This document shows, piece by piece, positions 1 to 12,367 of a DNA stretch of 64,000 bases. The notes under the pieces are model-generated. The model did no database searches. It was not told where the DNA came from and worked only from the letters and a program-made list of their open reading frames with translations. The stretch's first letter is position 1. Each line of letters begins with the position of its first letter. The position numbers were made by a program, and so were the translations under genes. The DNA is taken from NCBI GenBank assembly GCA_022495995.1, contig JAFEMH010007001.1, positions 1-64,000 on the forward strand. The letters run 5' to 3'. Source of the stretch: Adenophora triphylla var. japonica. Taxonomy: Eukaryota; Streptophyta; Magnoliopsida; Asterales; Campanulaceae.

Positions 1-624
1 TTTCCAAATTATTTTCCAAAGGTCAGTTTTGTAGCAGTCTCTGGAAATCCAGATTTCACATCTGCTGATTTCTAGGAGGGTTTTGCACACAGTCCATCAA
101 ACAGTCATCTCCAATTATCAAAAATCTTTTTTTGCAGTAACATTATTTAAGATGTTTTGAAAAAACTTTCATTCTCCTGACTTTCTCCAGATTCTGAGCA
201 TTTTCAAAGCTACTTAAATCACATTTCAAAAAATCGGATGTACATCTCTCTTCTTCATTCTGGCAGATTTGGTCTTTCAACTTCAAGGAGTCTTTTGAGT
301 ACCAAAACTCAACCCTAAAAATCATACCAAAAATCGTGGGACTTGTTTAATGTCTTACAAAGAGTTATCAATTTTTATTTTTTCTCAGTTTGCATTTAGT
401 TTTAACCAAAGGAACACACACACACACACACAAATGGTTTTAAATTAGGAAGACTCATTTTACGAGGCAATCCGGGTGAACCCTAACGTTCTTCCCGGAA
501 TGTAACGTGACCTCCGAACTCAAATCTCTCATTTTGGGCATTTTTCAAAGTTTTGGCCCTTAAAACTAAAAACGGCATGGCGACTCCGTTTGATTTTTCA
601 AAATTGAAAATCGGGTACATCACA
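1..624 (+). mobile_element. 3' part of an Ogre/Tat-like LTR (plus orientation)
   Basis: Bases about 455-624 match, in inverted orientation, the outer part of the LTR of element B: the order 'cttcccggaatgtaacgtgacctc', a run near 'tttcaaagttttg', then 'atggcgactccgttt' is shared. The LTR appears to end in CA near 624 (acatcaca). No PBS follows, so this is probably a 3' LTR or solo LTR whose start lies outside the window. An (AC)n run lies at 413-432. No coding capacity is seen in 1-450. Confidence 0.55.
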
Positions 625-1137
625 AGAGGCAATCAACATAGATAAGGAGACTCGCTTTTTGCGACAGTCCTCCCCAACCACCACAACTACTATCCCATTC
701 AGGTCAAGTATAACAATAAATTACGGATTGGTATATCTACCACATCCACTGGCAATACATGCCCACATAATCACGATTACCATGATAATCAAGTATAATT
801 CGAGGTACTCTCCCATAGAAGTAGATACCTCGAGCACATAAGGAAAATTCTTAGGCCATCATGCAAATATAAGCAGAAATACAATACCACATAATAATGA
901 GGTGAACGGGGATCCATACAAGTATTACCCATACTTCCTGAGACAGGTAATATACTTCTAATGACTACGGAGGAATCTATTGCTCCATATTATTCATTTC
1001 CTTGATCCTTTGGTTGATCATTACTATTTTCCGCCATTGAACAAATTCCTGCACTAAACACTCATCGTCAGGTATCACACACTCCCCCATAAACTAGACT
1101 TCTACCCTTGACTTCTAACCTTGGCTCTGATACCAAC
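625..1137 (-). mobile_element. Leader and gag start of the A1 retrotransposon (internal remnant)
   Basis: Read on the minus strand leftward from LTR A1, this holds a PBS (1121-1135, reverse complement TTGGTATCAGAGCCA, tRNA-iMet type), a short leader, and near 1048 an ATG opening a frame that begins MAENSNDQPKDQ and meets a TAA after about 15 codons. That is where gag should start. The rest of the internal region is missing or outside the window. The element is degenerate. Confidence 0.6.
1121..1135 (-). other. Primer binding site of A1, tRNA-iMet type
   Basis: On the plus strand the sequence is ggctctgataccaa followed directly by the LTR edge tgtgaggac. Its reverse complement TTGGTATCAGAGCC is the standard plant initiator-Met PBS. 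This fixes the orientation of A1 as minus. Confidence 0.85.
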
Positions 1138-1701
1138 TGTGAGGACCCTCCCCAACCCCGGGACCTATAAACTCGTGTCCCAACTGGAGAGTCCCCAAAC
1201 CACCTCCTAATTAATTAAAACTTTTCATTTAAATAATTTAAGAGTTGAATAAACTTTTGAAAATCAAACTATAACATGTTTTAATTTACAACATTACATT
1301 GAAAATATTTATAAAACTTTATACATATTTCTTTTTCTCACTTTAATAATAACCACACTTATTCCCAACTCTCAAACGGTACACGTACCCTGACAACCCG
1401 AAAGACGGTCTAAACTCCTTTTCGGCCTCACCGGTCTGGTCTACCCGTCTCAGCTGAAACTAAAAAAATTTAAGGGAGAAGGGGTGAGAAATAATCTCAG
1501 TAAGTTATTATGCATGTAGCAATATGCCATATAAAATGAAACACATAAGCAAGTTGCATATATCACATTTGGAAAACAGTAAACACCTTACTTTACCTGA
1601 CCTTACCTTTTCCCGTCTGAACAATAAGTCGTACTACTGGGAATACATCCCCTTGGAAAAATATCCTCTTTATTTGTGAATGGCTTAGGCCTATTCATGC
1701 C

Positions 1702-3490
1702 TGTGAATGTGTGCCCAAAATCTAGATTCACGCGAGTTTGAAAGACATCCGGTTTAATTTGAAAAACGAGTCGCCACGCCATTTTGATTTCCTCAAAACT
1801 TTGAAAAAAAAGTTTTTTATGGGTTCGGAGGTTAAGTTACCCTTTGGGAAGAACGGATCGTCATTCACCCAAGGTGCCTTTCCGTAGCAAGTCTCCCTAG
1901 ATTCCGTTTATCGTGCTTGCTTGCGTGCTTTCTTTGTGTGCATGTGTTTGAAAAGAGGGGAGGGAATGTCCCAAGTTGTCTTCCGGATGTACAAACCATT
2001 TATTGGTTGTCGCTCGGGATTTCTAGGATTTTATGTATTCGGGATTTTGATCCCGTCCTCATCTTGGACTTGTGATCATCGCATTTTAACCTCGGGACTT
2101 GCGTGATCGAGAGAAAGACTCTCTTTTATAGTCCAAAATGAGGTTCTTTAGGAAGGAGTGACCTTAGCCCATCAATCCTACACCTTAAGACGATTGAGCT
2201 TATATGGATGCTTCATGCTCGTCTTAAGTGATAATCGGAGATATAGGTTCAAGGTCATCCCTTTCTAAAGAGATTGTGGCACCTTTTAATGGAAGAAACG
2301 GTGTAAAGATAGGATCTTTACACCGGTCCGTTCCAAGGTTGCTAATGGGAACTTGGGGGAATGCATGTAAAAATGACATTTTAGTGAAAAGATGACATTT
2401 TTGGGTTGCAAAGGATGCTATGGATTGCAAATAATGCTTTTGATGTAAAGAAGTGATCTTTATGCAAAGGATGCATTTTTATGAAGAAATTGATACTTAA
2501 TATGCAAAGGATGCACTTTTATGTAAAGACATGATTTTTATGCAAAGGATGCATTTTTATGTGGAAAAATAGTATTTAATATGCAAAGGATGCATAAAGA
2601 TTGTATTTTGAAAGCAAGGGATGCTAACTTTGATGATAAAGCAATGGCTTTTAATGCAAAGAATGCATGAAAATGGATTTTATGTGCAAAGGATGCATTT
2701 TGAACATAAAGATTGCATTTTTATGAACAAAGGATGCATAAAGATGATATTTTTATTGTAAAAGGGGGTTTTTAGGTGCAAAGGATGCACCTTTGATTCA
2801 AAGATTACATTTTTAATTGCAAGTGATGCCTATTTCATGCAAAGGGGATAGGGGTATGATAAAGATATGATCTTTAATGATAACTACCAAGTCCCAAGCA
2901 AGATAATGACAATATATGAATGCAATGAGCATAGAGCAAGTAAAATGCAAGGTTAAAGGGAGTGAGAGGTTACCAATGGTGGTGGCCTCTTCTCCTTTGG
3001 GTTGAAGCTAGGTGGAAGGACCAACTTTAGGATCTTCAAGGAGGAGGGAGGTGGCTTCTTGGCTTTCTTCAACCTCTTGGATTTCAGCAGCGACGGTGTT
3101 TTGGAGAGCTTTTGAAGCCGAGTATGGAGTATGGTGTGTGTTTTTCGTCTTTTTAAAATGGGAAGAGGAGGGCTCTATTTATATACAGTCTGGAAATCGC
3201 CAATGAGGCCGTGCGGCTAGGAGTCTTCTCCTAATGCAGCCGTGCGACATTATCCACAATGACTCAGCATGTTTCTAGAATCATGCAAGGTGGCAATTCT
3301 AGAAGCTTTTTGTAATTAAGAAAAACGTGTTTCTTAATTACTAAGCCTTCCCTTCAACCCTTAAGAGGTTTGGAACAGGTTCCGAAATTGTTCCCAAAAC
3401 TCTAGGAAAGTCCTGGGGAATTACCACCCGGGAATTTATCGGAATTGCCAGGAAATTAGGGAAGGCATGAGCCAGATTTGGGTACTTACA
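1702..3490 (-). repeat. Element B left LTR (3' LTR in element sense)
   Basis: It starts TGTGAATGTGTGCCC and ends ATTTGGGTACTTACA, with TG...CA borders. It is near-identical to 15004-16322 plus 19419-19892. Between about 2340 and 2850 it carries a degenerate series of 'gcaaaggatgca' words every 35-60 bp. A TATA-like sequence (tatttatata, plus 3175-3186) lies beside a GCCGTGCGGC pair at 3208 and 3239. Confidence 0.88.
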
Positions 3491-3973
3491 GAAGCCCCTC
3501 GGCAACGTCACTTGCAGGGCGAGTGGGGTTGTCGATAGAAAAGGATTCGATCTGGCGAATGCCGAGACGGATTAGGTGACTAAGGTGGTCGAGTGGCTGA
3601 ACCTCTGAAAGGCTACCTACGTATCCCGAGTGGGAATCAAGCCGGGCCGTAGTTACGAAAAGATCCGGCGAGGAATAGAGAAGAGAAAAGCGGGTCTCTT
3701 GTCGGGAAATAGCGAGAAAATGACCTAGAAGGTCAAGCAATTGATCCTACTAGGGATATGCTAGAAGTGACCGAGGTGGTCGAGATGTGCGGACCTTTAT
3801 GAGGGGGCTATTTCATCACCGAGGGAGTGACGAAGGAACAGGGTGACCAAAGTGGTTCGGATGGAGTGGACCTTTTATGAAAGGCTACCTACGTATCCCG
3901 GAGGAATCAAGCCTTGATCGTAGTTCAACCATTACTAGATAGTTAGGAACGATGTCTAGGATCCTTGAGGTTT

Positions 3974-4480
3974 TGACAATTAATGGAGGTTGTCACCTGA
4001 TTGACAATTAATGGAGGTTGTCACCTGATTGGATACTTGAGCGTACTTCTCTATTCGTGATAGAGTAGCTTAAGTTTGGAGAACTTGAGCGTACTTCACT
4101 ATCTGTGATAGAGGTAGCTAAAGTTTGGAGAACTTGAGCGTACTTCACTATCTGTGATAGAGGTAGCTTAAGTTTGGAGAACTTGAGCGTACTTCACTAT
4201 CTGTGATAGAGGTAGCTTAAGTTAGGAGAACTTGAGCGTACTTCACTATCTGTGATAGAGGTAGCTTAAGTTAGGAGAACTTGAGCATACTTCACTATCT
4301 GGGATAGAGGTAGCTAAAGTTAGAAGAACTTGAGCGTACTTCACTATCGAGGAGATAGAGGTACCTAAAGTTAGGAGAACTTGAGCATACTTCACTATCT
4401 GTGATAGAGGTAGCTTAAGTTAGGAGAACTTGAGCGTACTTCACTATCTGTGATAGAGGTAGCTTAAGTTTAGAGTTCTG
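3974..4480 (-). repeat. 49-bp tandem repeat array in the 3' UTR of element B
   Basis: About nine copies of a 49-bp unit run from 4031 to 4471. Each carries 'acttgagcgtacttc' and an inverted repeat CTATC-TGT-GATAG. A separate 29-bp duplication (tggaggttgtcacctga) lies at 3974-4028 and the same word returns at 4490. The array sits between the pol end and the 3' LTR, where tandem repeats are known to arise in Tat-lineage elements. Confidence 0.9.
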
Positions 4481-4866
4481 ACAATTCGGAGGTTGTCACC
4501 TAGCGTTATCCCGTTATAACGGAAGTAACGGAGGCGACTGGGGAAGAAAGCTTATTTGCTTAAGAGATAAGGGATATCTTTTGAAAATGACGTTATCTTA
4601 GTTAAAAGATAACGGGAATTACATGCCCAAATGGAAAGTCCAGGGGCAAAAAAGGTAATTTCTTGTTCAGAGCGAAAGAGGCCGCCCGACATGAGAGGGA
4701 GGCAAAAGAGGCCATACGGCCAGAAGCCTGATTTTTCCAGATTATTTAAAACAGAATTCGAACGGGGACTGGGCATCATTGCCGCCCAAGACTGCCGAGG
4801 AAGAGAGAGAGGAGGGAGAGAATTTTCTTCAAAATCCTTCAATCCTTTTGCCTCTACTGATTTAGG

Positions 4867-7047
4867 ATGGATTCGAAGGGGAATCCAATGCCAAGGCAAG
4901 CTAGAAGGAACATCTCCACGGCCGCGAGAAGGAGGAGGAAGGAACTCGTCCGTACGGAGAGGAGGTATGACTTCCTTACACCTCCATCGGAGCTCTATCC
5001 GGGTAGAAGGGAGCACAAATCGACAAACCCTCAATCGGTTGGGATAAGCATTCTTAGTTTGCTCAATTCCGTCGATTTTGATTGAATTTTGATTGATTTA
5101 GGGCTTGACCCAAGCTTTTAGGAATTTTTCGAATTTTCCTAGGATTTTTGACGATGATTTTGAAATTTTAATGATTAACCTATGAGGCTAAGAAGATAAA
5201 AGAACATGCATGTGCAATTTATTTGACAAAATAATGAGAATGACCCACTTTTTTTTCGAAATAAAAAGTAAGAAGGATAATTGTCTAAGAGGTGACGGAG
5301 TTCTTGCATGTGCTAGAACTAGGTCATAGATGAGAAAACGGGATTTTGGACGATGAAAAGGATTCATGCATGCCATTTTTTGAGAAAAAAATTAATGCTT
5401 ATGTGCAAATAATTTTGAAAATTGTGATTTTGTGCTTAGGAGAGCAATGTGCTTGACACGATGTAAAAGACATGTTTTCGATGCAAAGGTTGCTAGAAAA
5501 TTTTCATGAATGCTTTTCCTTTGAAAGTATGTGCACTTTTGAATATATGCATGCTTTTTTGAAAAAGACTGACACATTTCTTTTAATGTGCTTGTCTACA
5601 GGAGAACAAGTCTAGGGGGCCTTCTGAGATTGCAGTAAAGCTGTGGGAGAGGATGCCCAATTTCGAGAAGAATGGGGCAAACCCTAAGCAGCTGGTGAGG
5701 GCTACCGGCTTGGATTTGTTTATTGAGGCCATTGACAGAGGTATTCACATTACCTCGAAGAGCAAGGGCTTGGTCCAGGCCCTATCTGAGTTTTGGTGGG
5801 ACACCACCCACAGCTTTAATCTTAGGCGGGGAGGCGGCGGTGACTCAGGCCGATTTCTTGCTATCACTGGCTTACAGTTCACCGAGAGGCCTGTGACTTG
5901 GAGGGACCATATCACTGCTGAGGAATTTAGAGCTTTGGTTGGGTTTGAGTTGATTCCAAAGGGACTCGGAATGGAGACGAGGAACGTCGAGGTGGCAGTC
6001 CAGAACTGCATGCGGGACTTTGCTGCTAGTGAAGTGACTGCCCACCAGCTTGCGAGGGCATTTGTGTGGTTGATCTTTGTCGGTCACCATCTTTGCCAGT
6101 GCAGGACTCGGCTATGACTTGCCTCCTCGACTCTACGGGAGGATGTTGATGGGATTGGGACGGTCTCATGGGGTGAGGCCGGATTGGCGAAGCTATACTT
6201 CTCCTTGGATGCATGCAGTAGGAATAAAGTGCCTCCATGGATTGTTTCTCCTTTGCTCTTGAGAGTAGTCTCACTTTCCTTTCTCTTTTACTTTCTGTCT
6301 TTGAGACTTTTTATGAGAGAAAATAACCTTTTTGATGTTTTGAACATGCGGAGTGCGGTTTTGTGAGGTGATCGGGTTCTTTCCGTGGAACGACGGAGCG
6401 ATGTCACCATCTTTCCCGCTATGATCCGCTGGAGGGGAGATGCGAGAGATAAGTTCACCTGGAAGACCCGGATCACCTTTGATTACAAGATGGTGAGGCC
6501 AGTTATCAACAGGGATGGGCACGACGGAGTGGACTTCTACCCGTGGGGCAGGTATCCAGAGATTTTGCTAGGAGAGGCCGTGGAGGCGACGAGGCGAGCG
6601 GTGGTTGGCTGGGCGACATGCGATGTCATATATCTGGGGGACCGATTTTCTAGGCAGCATGGCCATGTCCCTCCATTGGACGCCATTACTCCCCAGGATC
6701 CTCCAGCACGGATGCTGCAGCCTAGAGATTGGTCGGAGGACAACATTACTAGATACCAGGGAGGCATGGCCGCTGAGGAGTACTTTGATATGGATACCCC
6801 ATATCTTTGTGTTTGTGGAGCGACGGCGAGGATGCCACGAAGCTAGTGAAGGCTGGCGGTCACTCGGGGATATGGGGAGGCCGAGCCTTCGACCCGCCGA
6901 TCCCTCCTGCCCATCTTTCATATGTGGTCCACGGAGTACCCGGGAGGTTGAGGATACTGTCCCCGACACTAGGGAGCCCCAGTATACCTTGCTAATGGGC
7001 AACCTTTGTAAGTACACTTTTAGGGTCTTTTCCCTTTTCTTTCGCAT
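4867..7047 (+). pseudogene. Antisense ORF of element B, plant mobile domain-like, broken
   Basis: This plus-strand gene is opposite to the element. A first exon starts at 4867 (MDSKGNPMPRQARR...) and can splice at gtatgac near 4964. A strong acceptor (tgcttgtctacag) precedes 5602, where a frame reads ...RMPNFEKNGANPKQL... with FWWDTTHSF and WRDHITAEEFRALVG. After a frameshift near 6085 it continues with the PMD signature VSWGEAGLAKLYFSLD (about 6165-6215), then 6385-6846 with RWRGDARDKF and VIYLGDRFSRQHGHVP. These match the plant mobile domain layout seen in plant transposon-derived proteins. Frameshifts and stops break it. A donor-like ttgtaagta lies at 7006. The exon model is tentative. Confidence 0.62.
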
Positions 7048-7440
7048 TTCTTTGCTTTTTGCAATTCGAGATTTCTGAGATTTTCTTCTCTTTTTCTCGG
7101 AGTTCCGGCTCGAACTTACGACGAGGTTGGTCGAGGCAAAATAGGGAAATTTGGAAAGATGTGTGTCGGTCTCTTACGAGGAAGGCGGCTGCGCTTCAAA
7201 GGCGGGCACGAACGTGCAGGAGCCCGGGCGCAAGAGAAGGCATGTCGGGGCACGGCATCCACCTCATCGGCTTCGGAGTACTCTTCCCGGTGCCATGCCT
7301 CGGGGATGAGGACTCAATGCGACATCTTGGAAGCATTTGGGCGGGAGTACGAGCACGATAATGTCCGCCTTTCGAGATGTGAGTGACACGGAGGACTTGA
7401 TGAGAGAGGCAAGTGTCTATGGTGCGAGCGAGCGATGAAG

Positions 7441-7899
7441 AAGGATCGGAGGCCTAGGAGGTCTCTAGGGTTGATTTAGGAAGAAAAAACAAACAATGAA
7501 CAAGTTTCATGCACATTTTGTTTATTTTTTTTGCTTTATTCGGGCGCCGATGGGGCGAAAACAATGTATTACTGTTTTATTTGCTTTTTGAATTTATGCT
7601 TTATTAATTTGCATATTACTTGAGCCTCGGGGCGGTTTTTTTCTTGGAATTGGAGGTGGCGGGCCAAAATGATATATAATGATATATAAATGCTTGGATG
7701 GTCTTTGAACATGTTTTTGTACGGGTTTTGGTTGGAAAAGTGGGGTGAAAACTCCCTTTGGGCAGCAACTTGGTTTCTGCAGATTTGCCATTTACATCGG
7801 AGTAAATGAGGCCGTGCGGCATGGTCTGGAGCAAATGAGGCCGTGCGGCTCACGGTTACGTGCAGGTGGTTATTTTCAGAATAAAACCAAGGCTTGGCC
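7441..7899. other. Spacer between antisense ORF halves in element B
   Basis: No supported coding sequence. It holds a GCCGTGCGGC pair at 7811 and 7840 inside 'aatgaggccgtgcggc' words that also occur in the B LTR. Confidence 0.5.
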
Positions 7900-9475
7900 A
7901 TTTCATTTCATTTTCAACTTAGACTTGTCCCAATTGTTCCCAGAGCACATATTGGACCTAAAGACACCATCTTTGATCATTTTGCAATGGAGAAGCCCGT
8001 TAGATTGCAAAGGGGAAAAGAGACCGCTTTGTCCGATCTTCGGTCTTGGGTGAGATATAACTTCCAATCTCACAAGGGGTTGCTTGATTCTTCCTTCAAG
8101 ATCAAGTCTTTATGGCATTTGAGGATCTCTGCCCGATTGGGACCTTTTGAGAGCGACGGCAAAGTTTTGGGACGTCAGGAGACATGTTTCTTGCTTTTCT
8201 TACAATGAGATTGTCCCAACGCATGAAGACTTTCGAGCCTTGATTGGGGGTCCAGAAATTGAGGCTATATCAATTTCGGCGATCGAAGACGTGCGGTGGC
8301 GGCAAAGCTTGCATCTTTTCTGAGATTTCTCTGGGAGAGGCCGAGGAGATGATGATAGCCCGGACGGGATTGACCTTTCGATATCCGGGCGAGGTTTGGG
8401 TCTCCGACTATGGATGTGACCACGGTGGCTATGGATGCCTTTATCCTCTGTATATTCTCTTCTCTGTTCACCGAGTCAGTGGGGATCTGTCGTGGTGGTC
8501 TCTTAGACATGGTCGAGAGATGCGGGTTTGGGAAGGACATTGTCCCACCGGTTTTGGGTGAGACCCTTCATGGCATTGATAGGATGGCTAGGGAGACCAT
8601 TTCATGAGGTGCGGGAGTCCGGCCAGGCTGACTTTATGGGCTGAGGAGAGGCTCGGAGCTTTGCCGGGGGCTTTGCCGACTCGGTGCCCTTGGATGATTT
8701 CTCGGAGAGGTGCACCTCGGCAACGACCCGGGGTAGGCTGGGAGGCGATGATGGCTAGGTTATCCACTTCGGACATCCGCTGGGTGGGTACCTCATTTGG
8801 AGGTTGCGGACCCAGGAGGATATTTCAGAGTCCTATATAGTGAGGGTTCCGGTGGTTACGCGGTCATCTTTCTACATACCACCTCGCTTGGTATCCGGGC
8901 GATTCGGGACCTTACGAGGAGATTGGGCGATTGGGAGGACATCCGTACCATGGTGGTGGTGCCATTTGATATGAGAGATCCAACCGGCTTTTCATTCTTC
9001 TCGAGGGCTTGGACATACGGCGCTTTCCACCCGGGGCCATTAGGAAGAGTACCATCTTGACTACAGTCTACTTGGATTGGTACGAGAGGGAGATGGGAGC
9101 GACTCGAGGTCATATTGGGAGAGAGACGTCGAGGCTTTATTGGGAGGCGGCTGCGACTCGAGTAGGACTACGAGGGGAGGCGAGGCTAAGGCGAGTTGCC
9201 ATAACCGGTCGGGTGATCGATCGAGAGATATGGAGGCTCGATACAAGAGATTGTCAGAGGTCGCTCCTTTGGCCCGAGGCTCGAGAGGGAGGAAGTGCGG
9301 ACTCGTGCCCGAGTTGAGAGGGCACTTATTGACACAGGTTTGATAGAGGCTCCAGTGAGGATATCGAAGATCGGAATGGGGGAGACCGACATTATAGAGA
9401 AGAAGAGAAAGAAAACTCGACGGGGTCGAGGCAAAGGGAAGAAAACCAAAGAAGACTCAGCGAATGACGACTGAC
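7900..9475 (+). pseudogene. Second antisense PMD/DUF7745-like ORF in element B, broken
   Basis: A second degenerate plus-strand coding stretch follows the first. Pieces include DLRSWVRYNFQSHKGL (near 8030), then in another frame FWDVRRHV...THEDFRALIGGPEIEA (about 8165-8265), AMDAFILCIFSSLFTESVG (8430-8490), GGYAVIFLHTTSLGIRAI (8850-8910), and a basic C-terminus KKRKKTRRGRGKGKK ending near 9475. The order matches the PMD/DUF7745 type. At least four frame changes are needed. It could be the second half of one long antisense gene or a duplicate of the first. Confidence 0.5.
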
Positions 9476-9888
9476 AGATCTTTTCTTAGGATTCCCTTGT
9501 TGCCATTTTGCAAACACAGTAGCTTATTAGGCATTTTATTATATTTTAGATCTTTGTATCAGGTTAGCAGAGTCAAGAGTAGACCGTGCTTGAACTCATC
9601 AAGGAGTTTTTAACTTGTAATGAACAAGAGATATTATCTTAGAAATTAATCAAGACACATTTTATGAAAACTTCAAATGTCTTATTGATTTGCTCAGGAC
9701 CCATTTTATGGAAACTGGAATATCCTTTATTATTGTTTAGGACGCATCTCATGGAACTTAATCGCCCTTTTTATTATTTAGACTGAACCATAAATGGCTG
9801 CCTACGTTCCCCTTTTACAAGAAAGACTAAGGGGCTCAGGTCTTCGTAGTTCATTCTGGTGAACTTTTCTCTTCTTTTTTTTTTTTTT

Positions 9889-10062
9889 TTTTTATGTGCA
9901 GCCCTGTTTTTTGCCTAGACCGCCCTTTTTGGGTTTTCAACCTAGCTGGGCATTACTCTTTTTGTACTAATATTTTTTATGTGCAACCCTGTTTTTTGCC
10001 TAGACCGCCCTTTTTGGATTTTCAGCCTAGCTGGGTATTACTCTTTTTGCACTAATATTTTT
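9889..10062. repeat. Two-copy ~86-bp tandem duplication in element B
   Basis: The block with 'tatgtgcagccctg', 'gcctagaccgcccttttt' and 'gcctagctgggtattactc' occurs twice in a row with a few differences. It is followed by T-rich sequence to 10110. It lies in the 3' untranslated part of B, just after the integrase end. Confidence 0.85.
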
Positions 10063-10104
10063 TTTCTTTTTTTATATTTTTTTTCTATTTTCTATTTTTT
10101 TATT

Positions 10105-11280
10105 TTATACATAGTACCTTCGGAGCTTATCACCGTTGGTGGGTGGGACAAAGGATTGCCGTCCAGTGCCAAGTTTCATGGCTCCTCCCGATAGTATCTT
10201 CTGCACCACATACGGGCCGATCCAAACGGGTTCCCATTTTCCCAGGGGGTTGTCTCTGGTAGGGGGCTTCACTTTCAACACTAAGTCACCCTCTTTGATG
10301 TCCCTGACCTTGACCTTTTTGTCAAATGCTCTGGCCATTCACCTCTGATAGGCTCGGGTATGCTCCATGGCTTTAAGCCTTCTTTCGTCGGCGAGGGCGC
10401 CAACTCATCATGCCGGCTACGCAACCATTCTACTTCGTTGACAACGTTTTCAGGAGGACCCTTAATGACGGGATTTCCAACTCCACCGGTAACACCTGCT
10501 TCCATCCCGTAAGTTAGGGCAAAGGAGTTTCTCCTGTGCATTTGTTACAGAGACGTTCTGTAGCCCCGAGTGCCGGGTGCGGCTTTTCGGGCCAATCACG
10601 ACCACGGGTGGCCATTTTCCGGATGATCCGTTCGAGCGTCTTATTAGCGGCTTCCACGGCTCCATTAGTACGAGGTGCATGCGGGGACGACTTGTGGCGA
10701 GTGATCCTGAACTCTGACAGCAATCTACCGCAGTCCCCTTCAAAGTGTGACCCATTATCAGAAATAATCTCATTGGGCACCCCATATCTACACATTATGT
10801 TTTCTTTGATAAATTGGGCCACCTTCTTGGCAGTGAGGACCTTGTAGGACTTGGCCTCTACCCACTTGGTGAAGTAGTCGATGGCTACTAACACAAATTC
10901 ATGCCCATTGCTTCCTGCCGGGGCTATCTTCCCTATTACGTCAATACCCCAAGTTGCAAACGGCCAAGGAGTCGTCGTGCAGTACAGGTCATGAGGTGGG
11001 AGATGGTTGAGGTTGGAAAACCGTTGGCACTTTTCGCACGCTCGGACATGCTGGACACAGTCTGTCTCCATAGAAATCCAGTAGTAACCCATTCTGAGGA
11101 TTACTTGCATCAGGGCTCTAGCATTCATATGAGGACCGCAGGGACCATTGTGGACTTCGGTCATCAACTCTTTGGCCCTTTCTTGAGTGACGCACAAGAG
11201 GAGTGGTCCTTGATACCGCTTCTTGTACAGGTTGCCTCCTAGAATGACATAATGGGAGGCCAACCTTCTTTGATCTTTCG
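10105..11280 (-). pseudogene. Element B integrase domain (frameshifted)
   Basis: Minus-strand reading gives a zinc-binding N-terminus with H..H and CEKCQRF, a core with WGIDVIGKI (first Asp), ISDNGSHFE (second Asp) and NGAVEAANKTLE (catalytic Glu), and a C-terminal GPYVV segment near 10200. The catalytic triad is therefore kept. The frame breaks near 10515 and 10300. At its N-terminal side it joins RT directly: the RT frame runs into the integrase reading KDQRRLASHYVILGG near 11280 with no RNase H between. Confidence 0.85.
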
Positions 11281-12367
11281 GGGGTCGACTTCGATACCTA
11301 GCTTCGTGACCATATACCCAAGCACTTTTTCCCTTGTCACTCCGAAGGTGCATTTGGCAGGGTTTAGTCTCATGGAATGTTGTCTCAGCCTCTCGAAGAA
11401 CTTTCGCAGGTCAACAAAGTGCTGCCCATCCTCGCCTTTGGAGTGGATTATCATGTCGTCGACGTAGACCTCAATCTCCTTGTGGATCATGTCATGGAAA
11501 AGCGCGATCGCTGCCCTTTGATAAGTAGCCCCGGCATTCTTGAGCCCAAATGGCATTACTGTATAGCAGTAAGTTCCCCACGGTGTGGTGAAGGCTGTCT
11601 TTTCTTGGTATTCTTCGGCCATCTTGATCTGGTTGTAGCCTTTGCGGCTAAGCCACAACGAAGGATTTGACTTCGTAGTTGGCGGTGGAGTCCACCAGGA
11701 TGTCTATGTTTGGCAAGTGTAATCGTATTTGGGGCTGGCCTTGTTCGGATCCCGGAAATCTACACAGCGCACCTTCCCATTGGCCTTGGTTACGGTCACA
11801 ATATTGGACAACCATATCGGATATTCGATGACTACGATGAATCCTACCCTTGATAGCTTCTCAATTTCTTCTTTGACTGTAGAGACCACTGCGCTTGATT
11901 TTCCTCGGTTTCTATTTTTGCGGCTTAGCATCTGGTGCTAGAGGGATTCTGTGCTCCACTATTGAACTGTCTAGCCCCGGCATATCCCTGTACGACCACG
12001 CAAAGACGTCCATGTATTCTCTGAGCAAATTAACCAATCTGTCCCTTTCAACCCCCTGGAAGAAGCTTCCAATCTGTGTCTCTTTAGGTTCCTCGACAGT
12101 ACCCAAGTTCACACTTGTCAAAACCTCCTCGGCAACTTGGGCCCGGTTTTCCTCTTTTTCTGTAACCTGCTTAAAGATTTCTTTAATGTATTGTTCGTTT
12201 AGTGTGTTTGCATCTTGTTCAAATGATTCATTATTAACTGTTGTTAAGTTTTGAGTTAATTTATCATTTGTTAAGTTGGCAATAAGGGGATAATCAGAAA
12301 GATCTATCATTTCATTCAAAGCAAAGGGAAAGATGACATCGATTACATATTCATAATCCTCAGGCAT
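11281..12367 (-). pseudogene. Element B reverse transcriptase (frameshifted, truncated)
   Basis: Minus-strand frames read, in order, LREYMDVFAWSYRDMPGLD (about 12000), GKVRCVDFRDPNKASPK (about 11760), FTTPWGTYCYTVMPFGLKNAG (about 11560) and the catalytic YVDDMIIHSK (about 11460). This is a Ty3/gypsy RT of Tat type. The frame shifts near 11930 and 11660. After GIEVDPRKIK the sequence jumps into integrase, so the RT C-terminus and both RNase H domains expected in Tat are deleted. Confidence 0.88.

Noticed and set aside
1921..2106. Small frame repeated at 15221-15406
   Set aside because: Both copies are in the LTR of B; the likeness reflects the LTR duplication, not a gene.
4031..4471. CRISPR-like array
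   Set aside because: Units are contiguous 49-bp tandem repeats without unique spacers, inside a plant retrotransposon.
4552..5034. 160-codon minus-strand frame in element B
   Set aside because: It lies opposite the first exon of the antisense PMD gene, has no recognisable domain, and its composition mirrors the GC-rich exon on the other strand.
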